From the NCBI RefSeq assembly GCF_900638685.1, contig NZ_LR134533.1, positions 248,001-312,000 on the forward strand: DNA of 64,000 nucleotides. Reading direction: 5' to 3'. A program made the position numbers and the translations under genes. Under the pieces are notes generated by a model. The model saw nothing but the letters and a program-made list of their open reading frames with translations. It did no database searches and was not told the DNA's origin. Positions 29,548 through 38,591 of this stretch are shown here, in pieces; position 1 is the first letter of the stretch, and each line of letters begins with the position of its first letter. Origin of the DNA: Neisseria weaveri. GTDB taxonomy: Bacteria; Pseudomonadota; Gammaproteobacteria; Burkholderiales; Neisseriaceae.

Positions 29548-30087
29548 TTAAAACGATGATCCCGGCTCTTGCAGAAAGGCGATTTCTTCTTCGGTGCTTT
29601 CCCGACCTAAAACGGCATTGCGGTGCGGGTAGCGGCCGAAACGGTCGATAATCACTTTATGTTTGATTTCAAATTCAAGCGCATGGGGTGTAGTATAGCG
29701 TTCAAACCATGCCAACGCCTGTTCGTGAATTGCACGGCTTTCGCTGTGCATCAGCGGCATCAGCATAAAGTGGCGTTCGGAAGGCTCCATTTCTTCAAAA
29801 CCGGGCTGGCGTACGGCTTCCTGAGCCAATGCCACCGCCATATTGTCTTGTGCGAAAGCAATCGGGCTGTTGCGGAACAGATTGCGCGAAAACTGGTCGA
29901 GCACAATGATTTCGGCCAGCCGTCCGTGCAGAGTTTCCCGCCAGCCGTCCAATTCAGAATACACGGCTTGCTGCCAAATATCGGCAAAGCGGCTGCGGAT
30001 TTGCGCGTCGAATTCATCGTTTCCACTAAACCAATAAGGCCGGTTTTGTTCGTCGAACCAAAAATCGAGCACGGTTTGAGGCTTCAT
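29548..30087 (-). CDS. DUF924 family protein, copy 1
   Basis: A 179-aa helical protein of the DUF924 family (TPR-like fold, function unknown). Conserved parts are VLDFWFDEQNRPYWF, then IIVLDQFSRNLFRNSPIAFAQDN, then HFMLMPLMHSESRA, then FGRYPHRNAVLGRES, ending LQEPGSSF. Three tandem ATGs follow AAGGA; I used the third (MKPQTV), with 6-nt spacing. A close paralogue lies at 49319-49861. Confidence 0.88.
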   Translation of the reverse strand: MKPQTVLDFWFDEQNRPYWFSGNDEFDAQIRSRFADIWQQAVYSELDGWRETLHGRLAEIIVLDQFSRNLFRNSPIAFAQDNMAVALAQEAVRQPGFEEMEPSERHFMLMPLMHSESRAIHEQALAWFERYTTPHALEFEIKHKVIIDRFGRYPHRNAVLGRESTEEEIAFLQEPGSSF

Positions 30088-30234
30088 CATCATTCCTTCT
30101 TTAAAAAACTTTTTGAAAAACAAACACACATTCAAACGGCTGCCGGTGTTACCGGAAACGGTTATAAACCCATTCCAACCTTATTTAAAACAATATATCA
30201 GCGGTAAAACAACATCAAAATGCGATAAATGTTT

Positions 30235-30275
30235 TTTCAGACGGCCTGATACGGTTTAGAATGAAGCCGTCTGAA
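30235..30275. repeat. Spaced inverted DUS pair
   Basis: TTCAGACGGC and GCCGTCTGAA about 20 nt apart, in the divergent region between the DUF924 gene and the small acidic gene. Confidence 0.55.
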
Positions 30276-30314
30276 CACTTACCCACCCAAACGAACCGCA
30301 AGAAAGGAATCCAT

Positions 30315-30509
30315 ATGAAACCTACCCAACAAGACAGCACATTCGACCTCACGCCTGCGGAAGAAATGGAAGCCGAAGAACGCGAACTGATTATCGAAGA
30401 TTCGGTAGATGATTTGGTTACTTATTCCGACCATCCCTTAAGCGACTGTGAAATCGAAAACAAAAGGCTGCATTTGGAAGACATCAAACCCGAGCCTGAA
30501 GACGAATAA
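30315..30509 (+). CDS. Small acidic protein (64 aa), unknown
   Basis: AAAGGA lies 8 nt before the ATG at 30315, a good ribosome binding site, and supports this start over the in-frame one at 30261 that would translate a DUS (MKPSEH). The product is very acidic (EEMEAEERELIIEDSVDD; ends EPEDE) with no signal peptide or membrane segment. I do not recognise a family. Confidence 0.6.
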   Translation: MKPTQQDSTFDLTPAEEMEAEERELIIEDSVDDLVTYSDHPLSDCEIENKRLHLEDIKPEPEDE

Positions 30510-30552
30510 TCCCTTCGCCAAACTCAGGTTCAACGCCTTTTCGTTTCAAACC

Positions 30553-31563
30553 TTATTTTAAAGCCCGGATACCCACGGCATCGCGCACTTGATCAAGCAG
30601 CACGCGCGCCTGTTTCCGGGCTTTTTGTGCGCCTGCCTGCAAAATATCTTCGATTTGCGCGGGGTTGTCGGTTAAGGCGCTGTAGCGTTCGCGCGGTTCG
30701 GCCAATTCGGCGTTGATTTTCGCGGCAAGCATTTTTTTGGCTTCGCCCCATGCCAAGCCTTCGGCCAGCATTTGCGTGAATTCGGCGGTTTCGGCAGGCG
30801 TGGCAAAGGCTTTGTAAATCTCAAACAACGGGCTTTCGTCGGGCTGTTTCGGTTCGCCCGGTTCTTTTAAGTTGGTAATGATTTTATTCACCGATTTTTG
30901 GGTTTTCTTATCGTTTTCCCACAGCGGAATGGTGTTGCCGTAGCTCTTACTCATCTTGCGGCCGTCCAAGCCCACCAGCAATTCTACGTTTTCGTCGATT
31001 TTCACTTCGGGCAGCGTAAACACTTCTTTAAAGCGGTGGTTGAAACGGCCTGCAATATCGCGCGCCATTTCAACGTGTTGGATTTGGTCACGGCCCACCG
31101 GCACTTCTTGCGCGTTAAACATCAAAATGTCGGCGGTCATCAGAATCGGGTAGCTGTACAAACCCATCTCGATTTGGTGGTCTTGGTCTTCCTGCCCTTT
31201 ATCCAGATTTTCCTGCACCGCCGCTTTGTAGGCATGGGCGCGGTTCATCAGGCCTTTGGCGGTGATGCAGGTCAGAATCCAGTTCAATTCCATGATTTCG
31301 GGAATGTCGCTCTGGCGGTAAAACGTGGTTTTTTCGGGGTCTAAACCGCAAGCCAGCCAAGTGGCGGCAACGGCTTGAGTGGATTCGTGAATCATCTCGG
31401 GATCATGGCATTTGATGATGCCGTGGTAATCGGCGAGAAACAGGAAAGATTCGGTATCCGGCGCATGTGAGGCCGCAATCGCAGGGCGGATGGCACCGAC
31501 GTAGTTGCCCAAGTGCGGAATGCCGGTGGTGGTTACTCCGGTTAAAACACGTTTTTTAGTCAT
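30553..31563 (-). CDS. trpS: Tryptophan--tRNA ligase
   Basis: TrpS charges tRNA-Trp. It is a class I synthetase of 336 aa. The HIGH-type motif is [16 protein letters not shown] (~9-24), and the KMSKS loop is [12 protein letters not shown] (~195). The binding-site block [18 protein letters not shown] is present. The start at 31563 (MTKKRVLTG) has AAGAAAG upstream; the frame continues 23 codons further through a DUS reading SDGL. Confidence 0.97.
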   Translation of the reverse strand: MTKKRVLTGVTTTGIPHLGNYVGAIRPAIAASHAPDTESFLFLADYHGIIKCHDPEMIHESTQAVAATWLACGLDPEKTTFYRQSDIPEIMELNWILTCITAKGLMNRAHAYKAAVQENLDKGQEDQDHQIEMGLYSYPILMTADILMFNAQEVPVGRDQIQHVEMARDIAGRFNHRFKEVFTLPEVKIDENVELLVGLDGRKMSKSYGNTIPLWENDKKTQKSVNKIITNLKEPGEPKQPDESPLFEIYKAFATPAETAEFTQMLAEGLAWGEAKKMLAAKINAELAEPRERYSALTDNPAQIEDILQAGAQKARKQARVLLDQVRDAVGIRALK

Positions 31564-31689
31564 ATTGATGCTTTCTTGATTAACGAGGCCGTCTGAAATA
31601 ATTATCGGCACAAAGCCTGAATTATACATCAAACCATTTTCACTTTACCGCCCGCTTTTTTCAGACGGCCTTTTCTCTGCACCAACAAC

Positions 31690-31782
31690 TTATCCACAGA
31701 AAAATAAAAACAATAAACATAAAAATCAATAAATTAAAATAAATTTAACTTATAAGATAAATTCAATATTGAATTATCCACA
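31690..31782 (+). promoter_or_regulatory. Two DnaA-box sequences flanking an AT-rich stretch
   Basis: TTATCCACA, the consensus DnaA box, occurs twice in the same orientation (31690-31698 and 31774-31782), 84 bp apart. The sequence between is almost pure A/T. The interval also contains a perfect 16-bp palindrome AATTCAATATTGAATT (31760-31775) that touches the second box. The group lies 54-146 bp before the clpB ATG. DnaA binding and any role in clpB control or replication are inference. Confidence 0.45.
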
Positions 31783-31835
31783 AGCAGCACCATATACCTG
31801 ACATCACAAAATCATTCCAATAAAAAGGAAGCAAT

Positions 31836-34409
31836 ATGAGATTCGATAAATTAACCGCAAAATTCCAACAAGCTCTGGCCGATGCCCAGAGCTTGGCTTT
31901 AGCTGCCGACAACAGTTATCTCGAAGCAGGCCATGTATTGAAAGCCCTGCTCGACGATGCCGAAGGCGGCACCGCAGCCCTGCTTTCACACGCCGGTGTA
32001 AACGTACCCCAAGTAAAACAACAGCTTACCCAAACTTTGAACAGCTTGCCCAAAGTATCCGGCACCGGCGGCGAAATCCTGCCCAGCCGCGAATTGCAGG
32101 CCGTCTTAAACCTGATGGACAAAGCCGCCGTGAAGCGCGGCGATGCCTATATCGCCAGCGAACTGTTCCCGCTTGCCTTGGTACAGCAAAACGACAACAC
32201 CGGCCGCATTCTGAAAAACGCCGGAGCCACCGAACAAAACATCAACGCCGCCATTGACGCGGTACGCGGAGGAGCCGCTGTGGATAACCCTAATGCCGAA
32301 GACCAACGTCAAGCCCTGAAAAAATACACGCTCGATTTAACCCAACGCGCCCGCGAAGGCAAGCTCGATCCGGTTATCGGCCGCGACGACGAAATCCGCC
32401 GCGCCATCCAAGTCTTGCAACGCCGCACCAAAAACAACCCCGTGTTAATCGGCGAACCCGGCGTGGGTAAAACCGCCATTGTGGAAGGCTTGGCGCAACG
32501 CATCGTCGATGGCGAAGTGCCCGATTCGCTGCGCAACAAACGCCTGCTGGTGCTTGATTTGGCCGCATTGATTGCCGGTGCCAAATACCGCGGCGAGTTT
32601 GAAGAACGCCTGAAGGCCGTCTTAAACGATTTGGCTAAAGACGACGGCAACACTTTGATTTTCATTGATGAAATCCACACGCTTGTCGGCGCGGGCAAGG
32701 CAGATGGCGCAATGGATGCAGGCAATATGCTCAAACCCGCTTTGGCACGCGGCGAGTTGCACTGTATCGGTGCCACCACTTTGGACGAATACCGCCAATA
32801 CATTGAAAAAGATGCCGCGCTGGAGCGCCGCTTCCAAAAAGTATTGGTGGGCGAGCCGAGCGTGGAAGACACCATCGCCATTCTGCGCGGCTTGCAGGAG
32901 CGTTACGAAATCCACCACGGCATCGACATCACCGACCCGGCCATCGTTGCCGCCGCAGAGTTGAGCAACCGCTACATTACCGACCGTTTCCTGCCCGATA
33001 AAGCCATTGACTTGATTGACGAAGCCGCCAGCCGCATCAAAATGGAATTGGATTCCAAACCCGAGCAGATGGACAAACTCGACCGCCGCATCATCCAACT
33101 TAAAATGGAAAGAATGCACGTTGAGAAAGAAAGCGACGATGCCAGCAAAAAACGCCTCGATTTAATCGACGAAGAAATCGCCGGACTGCAAAAAGAATAC
33201 GCCGATTTGGACGAAATCTGGAAAGCCGAAAAAGCCGCTTCCGCCGGCACTGCCGACATCAAAAAACAAATCGACGACATCAAAGTCAAAATCGAGCAGG
33301 CCAAACGCCAAGGCGACTTCGCCCGCGCATCCGAGCTGGAATACGGCGAACTGCCCAAACTCAGCCAACAGCTGCAAGCGCTGGAAAACAATCCGCAAGA
33401 GCAGCAGGCCAACAAACTCTTCCGCACCAAAGTGGGCGCGGACGAAGTGGCCGAAATCGTATCGCGCATGACCGGCATTCCGGTGAGCAAAATGATGGAA
33501 GGCGAACGCGACAAGCTCTTGAAAATGGAAGAAGTATTGCACAACCGTGTGGTGGGACAAAACGAGGCCGTGCGCGCCGTATCCAATGCCATCCGCCGCT
33601 CACGCTCCGGCTTGGCCGATCCCAACAAGCCCTACGGCAGCTTCCTTTTCTTAGGCCCGACCGGTGTCGGCAAAACCGAGCTGTGCAAAGCATTGGCGAG
33701 CTTCCTGTTTGACAGCGAAGACCATTTAATCCGCATCGATATGTCGGAATACATGGAAAAACACGCCGTTGCCCGCTTAATCGGCGCACCTCCCGGCTAC
33801 GTCGGCTACGAAGAAGGCGGCTACCTAACCGAACAAGTCCGCCGCAAACCTTACAGCGTGATCCTGCTCGACGAAGTGGAGAAAGCCCACCCCGACGTGT
33901 TCAACATCCTGCTGCAAGTGCTGGACGACGGCCGCTTGACCGACGGTCAAGGCCGCACGGTAGACTTTAAAAACACCGTGATCGTGATGACTTCCAACAT
34001 CGGCAGCCACCACATCCAGCAAATGGGCACATCGGATTACGAGGCCGTGAAAGAAGTGGTCATGGAAGACGTAAAAGAACACTTCCGCCCCGAAATGATT
34101 AACCGTATCGACGAAGTGGTCGTGTTCCACGGCTTGGATCAGGCCAATATCCGCAGCATCGCCAAAATCCAGCTCAAAGGCTTGGAAAAACGCCTTGCCG
34201 CCCAAAACCTGCACCTCAAAGTCGACGATGCCGCACTGGATCTAATCGCCAAAGCAGGCTTCGACCCCGTGTACGGCGCACGTCCGCTCAAACGCGCCAT
34301 CCAAGCGGAAATCGAAAACCCGCTGGCTCTGGCTCTGCTCGAAGGCAAATATCAGCCTGAAAGTGTTATTCATGTGAAAGCGGATGGGGATAAGCTGGCG
34401 TTTGATTGA
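31836..34409 (+). CDS. clpB: ATP-dependent disaggregase ClpB
   Basis: ClpB rescues aggregated proteins with DnaK. At 857 aa it is full length. It has the N-domain ([22 protein letters not shown]), NBD1 Walker [14 protein letters not shown] (~203) and Walker [14 protein letters not shown] coiled-coil middle domain follows at ~405-525. NBD2 has Walker [10 protein letters not shown] (~605), Walker [17 protein letters not shown] and Arg-finger region. AAGGAAGC precedes the ATG. A heat-shock promoter was not recognised by eye. Confidence 0.98.
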   Translation: MRFDKLTAKFQQALADAQSLALAADNSYLEAGHVLKALLDDAEGGTAALLSHAGVNVPQVKQQLTQTLNSLPKVSGTGGEILPSRELQAVLNLMDKAAVKRGDAYIASELFPLALVQQNDNTGRILKNAGATEQNINAAIDAVRGGAAVDNPNAEDQRQALKKYTLDLTQRAREGKLDPVIGRDDEIRRAIQVLQRRTKNNPVLIGEPGVGKTAIVEGLAQRIVDGEVPDSLRNKRLLVLDLAALIAGAKYRGEFEERLKAVLNDLAKDDGNTLIFIDEIHTLVGAGKADGAMDAGNMLKPALARGELHCIGATTLDEYRQYIEKDAALERRFQKVLVGEPSVEDTIAILRGLQERYEIHHGIDITDPAIVAAAELSNRYITDRFLPDKAIDLIDEAASRIKMELDSKPEQMDKLDRRIIQLKMERMHVEKESDDASKKRLDLIDEEIAGLQKEYADLDEIWKAEKAASAGTADIKKQIDDIKVKIEQAKRQGDFARASELEYGELPKLSQQLQALENNPQEQQANKLFRTKVGADEVAEIVSRMTGIPVSKMMEGERDKLLKMEEVLHNRVVGQNEAVRAVSNAIRRSRSGLADPNKPYGSFLFLGPTGVGKTELCKALASFLFDSEDHLIRIDMSEYMEKHAVARLIGAPPGYVGYEEGGYLTEQVRRKPYSVILLDEVEKAHPDVFNILLQVLDDGRLTDGQGRTVDFKNTVIVMTSNIGSHHIQQMGTSDYEAVKEVVMEDVKEHFRPEMINRIDEVVVFHGLDQANIRSIAKIQLKGLEKRLAAQNLHLKVDDAALDLIAKAGFDPVYGARPLKRAIQAEIENPLALALLEGKYQPESVIHVKADGDKLAFD

Positions 34410-34421
34410 TTCGTTAATAAC

Positions 34422-34455
34422 AATAGGCCGTCTGAAAATTTTCAGACGGCCTATT
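34422..34455. terminator. DUS inverted pair after clpB, left edge of the NTPase-nuclease locus
   Basis: A perfect 16-17-bp stem AATAGGCCGTCTGAAAA and complement, just after the clpB stop. It bounds the island at 34537-38552 on its left. Confidence 0.82.
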
Positions 34456-34536
34456 ACCTATTATTATGATGATTTCAATGAACTAAGAAATAAACCTTGA
34501 TAAAATTCATTACATTATCTTCATTAAACACAGAAA

Positions 34537-37446
34537 ATGTCTCACGAAAACTTTTACCTACCTCGCAGACTACAAACACCTGTCGGCAAAATTTATCAGC
34601 AATCTGAGCTTCTCGGCCTAAATCATAAGCTGATTATCATATTGGCTGAACCGGGTGCTGGAAAAACATCTTTATTAGACAGCCTAGCCAAGCAATTAAG
34701 TACACAAAAATTTACTGCCAATACTTTTATTTATCAAACTGTTTCTAGTAATACCGATTTAGTGATAGATGCTTTTGATGAATTGGCAAGAATAGATGAT
34801 TCCGGCATTTTCAAAATCATCGGTCAAGTTAAAAGTGCCCAACCGAATAGACTAATCTTATCCAGCCGTTCGGGTGAATGGTATGAAAGCTATACTCAAT
34901 TCTGCAAAGAGATCTTTGGAGAAGAACCATTGGTCGTTTATCTCAATGCTTTTAATGAAAAAGAACAAAAAGCATTATTTGAACATTATTGTCCTACTGA
35001 AAATTTTAGTGTCTTCCAGCGAGAAGCAGAGCGAATTGAACTCACTCCCTTATTGATTAATCCCCTTTTCTTAAGAATTTTCTCCGGTGCATATTTAGAA
35101 AGTGGAAAAACATTTACCAACCGACGTACTGCATTTCAAAAAGCAATAGAAAATCTAGCTAAAGAAAATAACCCATGTATTTCAGCAAGAAACACCCTGC
35201 CATCTGAACAAAAAATAGCACTTGCTGAAGATATCTTCGCTAAATTATTGCTATCAGGTTCGGAAGGTGTAAGCGTTAGTGATCAAGCCACAACCCGATT
35301 TTATCCGCATATCAGCACCCTGCATGACAATCCGCAAATCAAAGAAATTTTAGCGACCCAACTTTTTCATCCGGCAGAGCAAACCGAGCAACATAAGCCC
35401 GCACACAGAATTATTGCAGAATATTGTGCCGCGCAATATTTGGCAAAACGCTTGCAGTCAGCTACTGATCCGCTATCACTCCGCCAATGCTTATCTATTA
35501 TTGCCCCCAATGGCACAACTCGTGACGAATTAAGGGGATTAATAGCTTGGCTTGCCGCCTTAACTGAAAATCAGAACATTCAAGAAACTCTAATTGATTT
35601 AGACCCTTATGCTGTCTTAGCAAACGGAGATCCTTCTTTATTATTACCATCATCTAAAATGAAGCTCTTACACCGATTAAAAGATTTGAATGAGCAAAAT
35701 CCTCTTTTCCGTCGTAGCGACAGATGGAGGAGCTTTAGCGTATTCGGTTTTTTTACTTCGGATACGGTTCTTGAAATTAAAGGATTATTACAAGAAAAAA
35801 ACAGCACCGGACACCTACAAGATTTGCTATTGGAATTATTGGAAGATTCGTTAATTTTGCCGCAATTGACCAACGAGCTTAAATACATTCTGCGTAATGT
35901 AGGAACTGGACGCAGTGAGCGGTATATCCGTAATACAGCAAGCCGCTGTTTATTAAAAGTTACGGATTATGATCACAAAAGCAATTTTAATTTTTTGCTT
36001 GATGAAGCTGGAGAAACATCTCTGCAAATTGCAGCAGAAATGGTAATGACTTTGCCAACCGGTATTTTTGAAAAAACAGATCTTCTACGTCTACTCCGAG
36101 CTTGTGAGAAATTATATTCTGTCAGCTACCTCCAGCCCCGCATTTTTGGCACAAGATTTTTTATTAGAGAGCTTATTCAAAAATTAGATTTGGAAACTGT
36201 CGAATATTTGCTAAATAAGCTTTCTGCCAATTTATCATGCACCTGCAATGTAGAATATAACTGTCAATGCCGTATCGGTATCAGCAAAATTATCGGCAGG
36301 TTATTAGATCGTTATTTTGAATTGGCTACCCAACCCTATTGTCCTGAACAAGTTTGGCAATGGATTGGTAACCTATATTTTCAAAACTGCATCACAAAAG
36401 AAAAAAGTCTTTCTGTGCAAATCTTGCAAGAAGACGATAAGTTAAGGCAAAGCATTTTCAAGCTTTTATTTGAGCATGAAACTGAGTATGAAAAAATAAA
36501 TGAGATCAAATGGAAGAAACTTGAGTGGCATGGACATGCGGGCTTGTTTTTCCAACAACAAGATTATTGGTATATCGTTAATTTAGCTTTTAAAATAGGT
36601 AATACAGGACTATGGGAATTCTTCATCCCTCGATATCATCCATATAATAAAGAAAAACTCCCCAACCCACTACGAAAACATATGCGTGAGCAAGCATTAC
36701 AAAAACCGAAATTATTACGCATATGGGCAAAAGATAACCGAAATGTCAAATCATGTTTTAAAAAATCCGCTTGTAACTTCAAAATCGGTAGAAGACGGAA
36801 AAAATATGATCATAGACAAAAAATGATCCGTGAAAAGAATATCCAATATATACAGGAAAACAGAGAATTAGTAGAAAGTGGTAGACACTGGCGGTGTTTA
36901 CAAAGGTTTTCTTCCTTAACTTTAATGAACCCACAAAAAATCATTGAAGAATTCGGTGACGAAAACCTCGTTAGAAATGCTTTATGCAATTGCCTTGAAT
37001 TTATTGCGCCACATGTCCCCGACTTGGCAGAACTAGCACAGCTTCAATGTAAATCCGAATTTCTTAATGTAGTGCAAGTTTTATATGCTGCTTGTTTAGA
37101 AATATTTAGACGGGACAAAAATCTAAACAGAGTTTCGTTTGAGTTTTTAACTGCGTTAAGAACTCATTTAAATACGCACTACCCTGCAATATTGACAGAA
37201 GAACGAGATGGATTAAAGCAAGAAATTGACCGCTTGATCTTTAAAACGCCGCAGCAAGTAGAAAATTTTTTACGCAACTATATCGAACCCCAATTAACAG
37301 ATAGCAGTTGCCAACATCCGCAAGTAAGCTGGTTAAGGGATGAAAAATACTTCCAACCTTTAGAGAAATCCTATCTTTGGAATGGCTTGTCCGTTTTCCA
37401 AACATATTTGGATACGCGCAAAAAGAACTGTTTGAGCAAGCAATAG
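34537..37446 (+). CDS. NACHT/STAND-like P-loop NTPase, N-terminal part (969 aa)
   Basis: The protein begins MSHENFYLPRRL and quickly reaches an NTPase domain. Walker A is AEPGAGKTS (37-45, Lys43), and Walker B is LVIDAFDEL (75-83, Asp78, Asp81, Glu82). A sensor-like arginine follows in LILSSRSGEW (~107-116). The spacing and the acidic DAFDEL resemble NACHT/STAND NTPases. The remaining ~750 residues are helical and repeat-like, a probable ligand-sensing region, with a CxC...CxC cluster (LSCTCNVEYNCQC) that could bind zinc. It ends TRKKNCLSKQ at a stop just past an A5 tract. Shifted back one base there it continues TRKKELFEQ into the nuclease part. Family membership is motif-based. Confidence 0.7.
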   Translation: MSHENFYLPRRLQTPVGKIYQQSELLGLNHKLIIILAEPGAGKTSLLDSLAKQLSTQKFTANTFIYQTVSSNTDLVIDAFDELARIDDSGIFKIIGQVKSAQPNRLILSSRSGEWYESYTQFCKEIFGEEPLVVYLNAFNEKEQKALFEHYCPTENFSVFQREAERIELTPLLINPLFLRIFSGAYLESGKTFTNRRTAFQKAIENLAKENNPCISARNTLPSEQKIALAEDIFAKLLLSGSEGVSVSDQATTRFYPHISTLHDNPQIKEILATQLFHPAEQTEQHKPAHRIIAEYCAAQYLAKRLQSATDPLSLRQCLSIIAPNGTTRDELRGLIAWLAALTENQNIQETLIDLDPYAVLANGDPSLLLPSSKMKLLHRLKDLNEQNPLFRRSDRWRSFSVFGFFTSDTVLEIKGLLQEKNSTGHLQDLLLELLEDSLILPQLTNELKYILRNVGTGRSERYIRNTASRCLLKVTDYDHKSNFNFLLDEAGETSLQIAAEMVMTLPTGIFEKTDLLRLLRACEKLYSVSYLQPRIFGTRFFIRELIQKLDLETVEYLLNKLSANLSCTCNVEYNCQCRIGISKIIGRLLDRYFELATQPYCPEQVWQWIGNLYFQNCITKEKSLSVQILQEDDKLRQSIFKLLFEHETEYEKINEIKWKKLEWHGHAGLFFQQQDYWYIVNLAFKIGNTGLWEFFIPRYHPYNKEKLPNPLRKHMREQALQKPKLLRIWAKDNRNVKSCFKKSACNFKIGRRRKKYDHRQKMIREKNIQYIQENRELVESGRHWRCLQRFSSLTLMNPQKIIEEFGDENLVRNALCNCLEFIAPHVPDLAELAQLQCKSEFLNVVQVLYAACLEIFRRDKNLNRVSFEFLTALRTHLNTHYPAILTEERDGLKQEIDRLIFKTPQQVENFLRNYIEPQLTDSSCQHPQVSWLRDEKYFQPLEKSYLWNGLSVFQTYLDTRKKNCLSKQ

Positions 37447-38552
37447 AATTTGATACCAATCGAGAACAACTCAAAGATTTGATTACCAATAGATGTCAAA
37501 CATTACTGAACAACTACCCTGAGAAAACAAATGACGAGCAACTGGAAAATAGCCGTAACTTCTGGTTTATCCATGCTTTCTATTTGTTAGAAACAGGATA
37601 TGAACCATATTGGCAATGGCTGGCTCAAGATAAAGATACTATTTTTATCTTAGATGAACATATCGGCAGTTTTGGAGATTATAGAGAGTGGCTAACACTT
37701 TCAGCCGAAAAAATAGAAGCCGTTTTAAACGCTTTTATAGATAAATGGCCTAAAGTAGATTTACCTAATATGTATGGTTCAGATAGCCCCAAGCCGGAAA
37801 AAGCTTACCGCTTCTTGAGCGATTTAATTTGGAAAATCGATAACGACAAATCCTGCAATCCGGTTCCTGTTATTGACCGCTTGCTGAATAATGACAAATA
37901 TGAAGTGTTTCATACAGGTCTGAAAAGCATTCGTTTTACTTATTTACAGAAAACCGCACTACAAAACTTTCAAGCGCCGGAAGCCCTGCAAATAAAAGCC
38001 ATGCTGGAGCAAAATGAAATTATCAGCATTGAACATTTCCGTACAGTATTGTTAGAAGAATTGCAACGCTATCAAGCTGATTTGAACGGACATGATATTA
38101 CCTCCAAAGATATTTTCTACGACGGAGGCCAACGGGTCGATGAAAATAGGGCAACACAAATCATTGCCGATCGTTTGAGACTTCGCCTTGAATCAAGAAG
38201 AGTTACAGTTACCTTGGAACATCAAATGCATGATACCAACCGCTGTGATTTTACCTGTTCTAAAATAGTTAATAATCAAAGGTTGTTATTGGTTACCGAA
38301 GTAAAAGGGCAATGGCATCGTGCACTTTATTCGGCAGCAGAAGAGCAATTATACGAGCGCTACGCCAACCACCCTAATACCCATCAGCAAGGCATTTACT
38401 TGGTTTTATGGTTTGGTGCGCAAGAAGAAGTAGCCGGTAGAACTAAACATGAATTTTCAAATGCAACAGACTTAAAAATCAGTATTGAGCAAAAAATTCC
38501 TGAAAATTTGAAAAAGCAGATTGATGTTTTTGTTTTGGATGTTTCAAGATAA
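37377..38552 (+). CDS. PD-(D/E)XK nuclease-containing C-terminal part (-1 frame)
   Basis: This frame is open from a TTG at 37377, but its first 16 codons overlap the NTPase frame and look unnatural. Real homology-like sequence seems to begin at KELFEQAIEFDTNREQL. No ribosome binding site precedes the TTG, so it is probably not an independent gene. Residues ~250-345 (counted from the TTG) show a nuclease core: E257 in DENRATQIIADRL, D291 in CDFTC, E308-V-K310 in LLLVTEVKGQWH. These are followed by a conserved-looking helix YSAAEEQLYERYA and strand GIYLVLWF. This fits the restriction-endonuclease fold. Either a -1 ribosomal slip or a 1-bp deletion separates it from the NTPase. Confidence 0.65.
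   Translation: MEWLVRFPNIFGYAQKELFEQAIEFDTNREQLKDLITNRCQTLLNNYPEKTNDEQLENSRNFWFIHAFYLLETGYEPYWQWLAQDKDTIFILDEHIGSFGDYREWLTLSAEKIEAVLNAFIDKWPKVDLPNMYGSDSPKPEKAYRFLSDLIWKIDNDKSCNPVPVIDRLLNNDKYEVFHTGLKSIRFTYLQKTALQNFQAPEALQIKAMLEQNEIISIEHFRTVLLEELQRYQADLNGHDITSKDIFYDGGQRVDENRATQIIADRLRLRLESRRVTVTLEHQMHDTNRCDFTCSKIVNNQRLLLVTEVKGQWHRALYSAAEEQLYERYANHPNTHQQGIYLVLWFGAQEEVAGRTKHEFSNATDLKISIEQKIPENLKKQIDVFVLDVSR
37419..37425 (+). other. Frame junction at C AAA AAG
   Basis: In the upstream frame the codons are CGC AAA AAG AAC. Re-reading one base gives CGC AAA AAA GAA CTG, which links YLDTRKK to ELFEQ smoothly. The homopolymer is five A's; six would restore a single open frame. The site is also a partial bacterial -1 slippery sequence. 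Confidence 0.6.
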
Positions 38553-38557
38553 TGATT

Positions 38558-38585
38558 AAGGCCGTCTGAAATTTCAGACGGCCTT
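38558..38585. terminator. DUS inverted pair, right edge of the NTPase-nuclease locus
   Basis: AAGGCCGTCTGAA and complement form a 13-bp stem 6 bp beyond the nuclease stop. It lies between convergent genes and can terminate both. Confidence 0.82.
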
Positions 38586-38591
38586 TACCAA

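Larger units (their letters stand above)
34537..38552 (+). other. Candidate defence locus: STAND NTPase fused by frameshift to a nuclease
   Basis: The whole locus encodes a probable 1338-residue protein in two overlapping frames joined at 37420-37425. It is AT-richer than clpB and the LysR gene on either side, I saw no perfect DUS in it, and it is bracketed by DUS hairpins at 34422-34455 and 38558-38585. A P-loop signalling NTPase at one end and a PD-(D/E)XK nuclease at the other is the architecture of STAND-type antiviral sensors. The defence role is inference; the two components and the frame break are visible. Confidence 0.65.

Noticed and set aside
37377-38552. Separate gene starting at TTG 37377
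   Set aside because: No ribosome binding site and the first residues do not look like protein; a frameshifted continuation of the NTPase explains it better.
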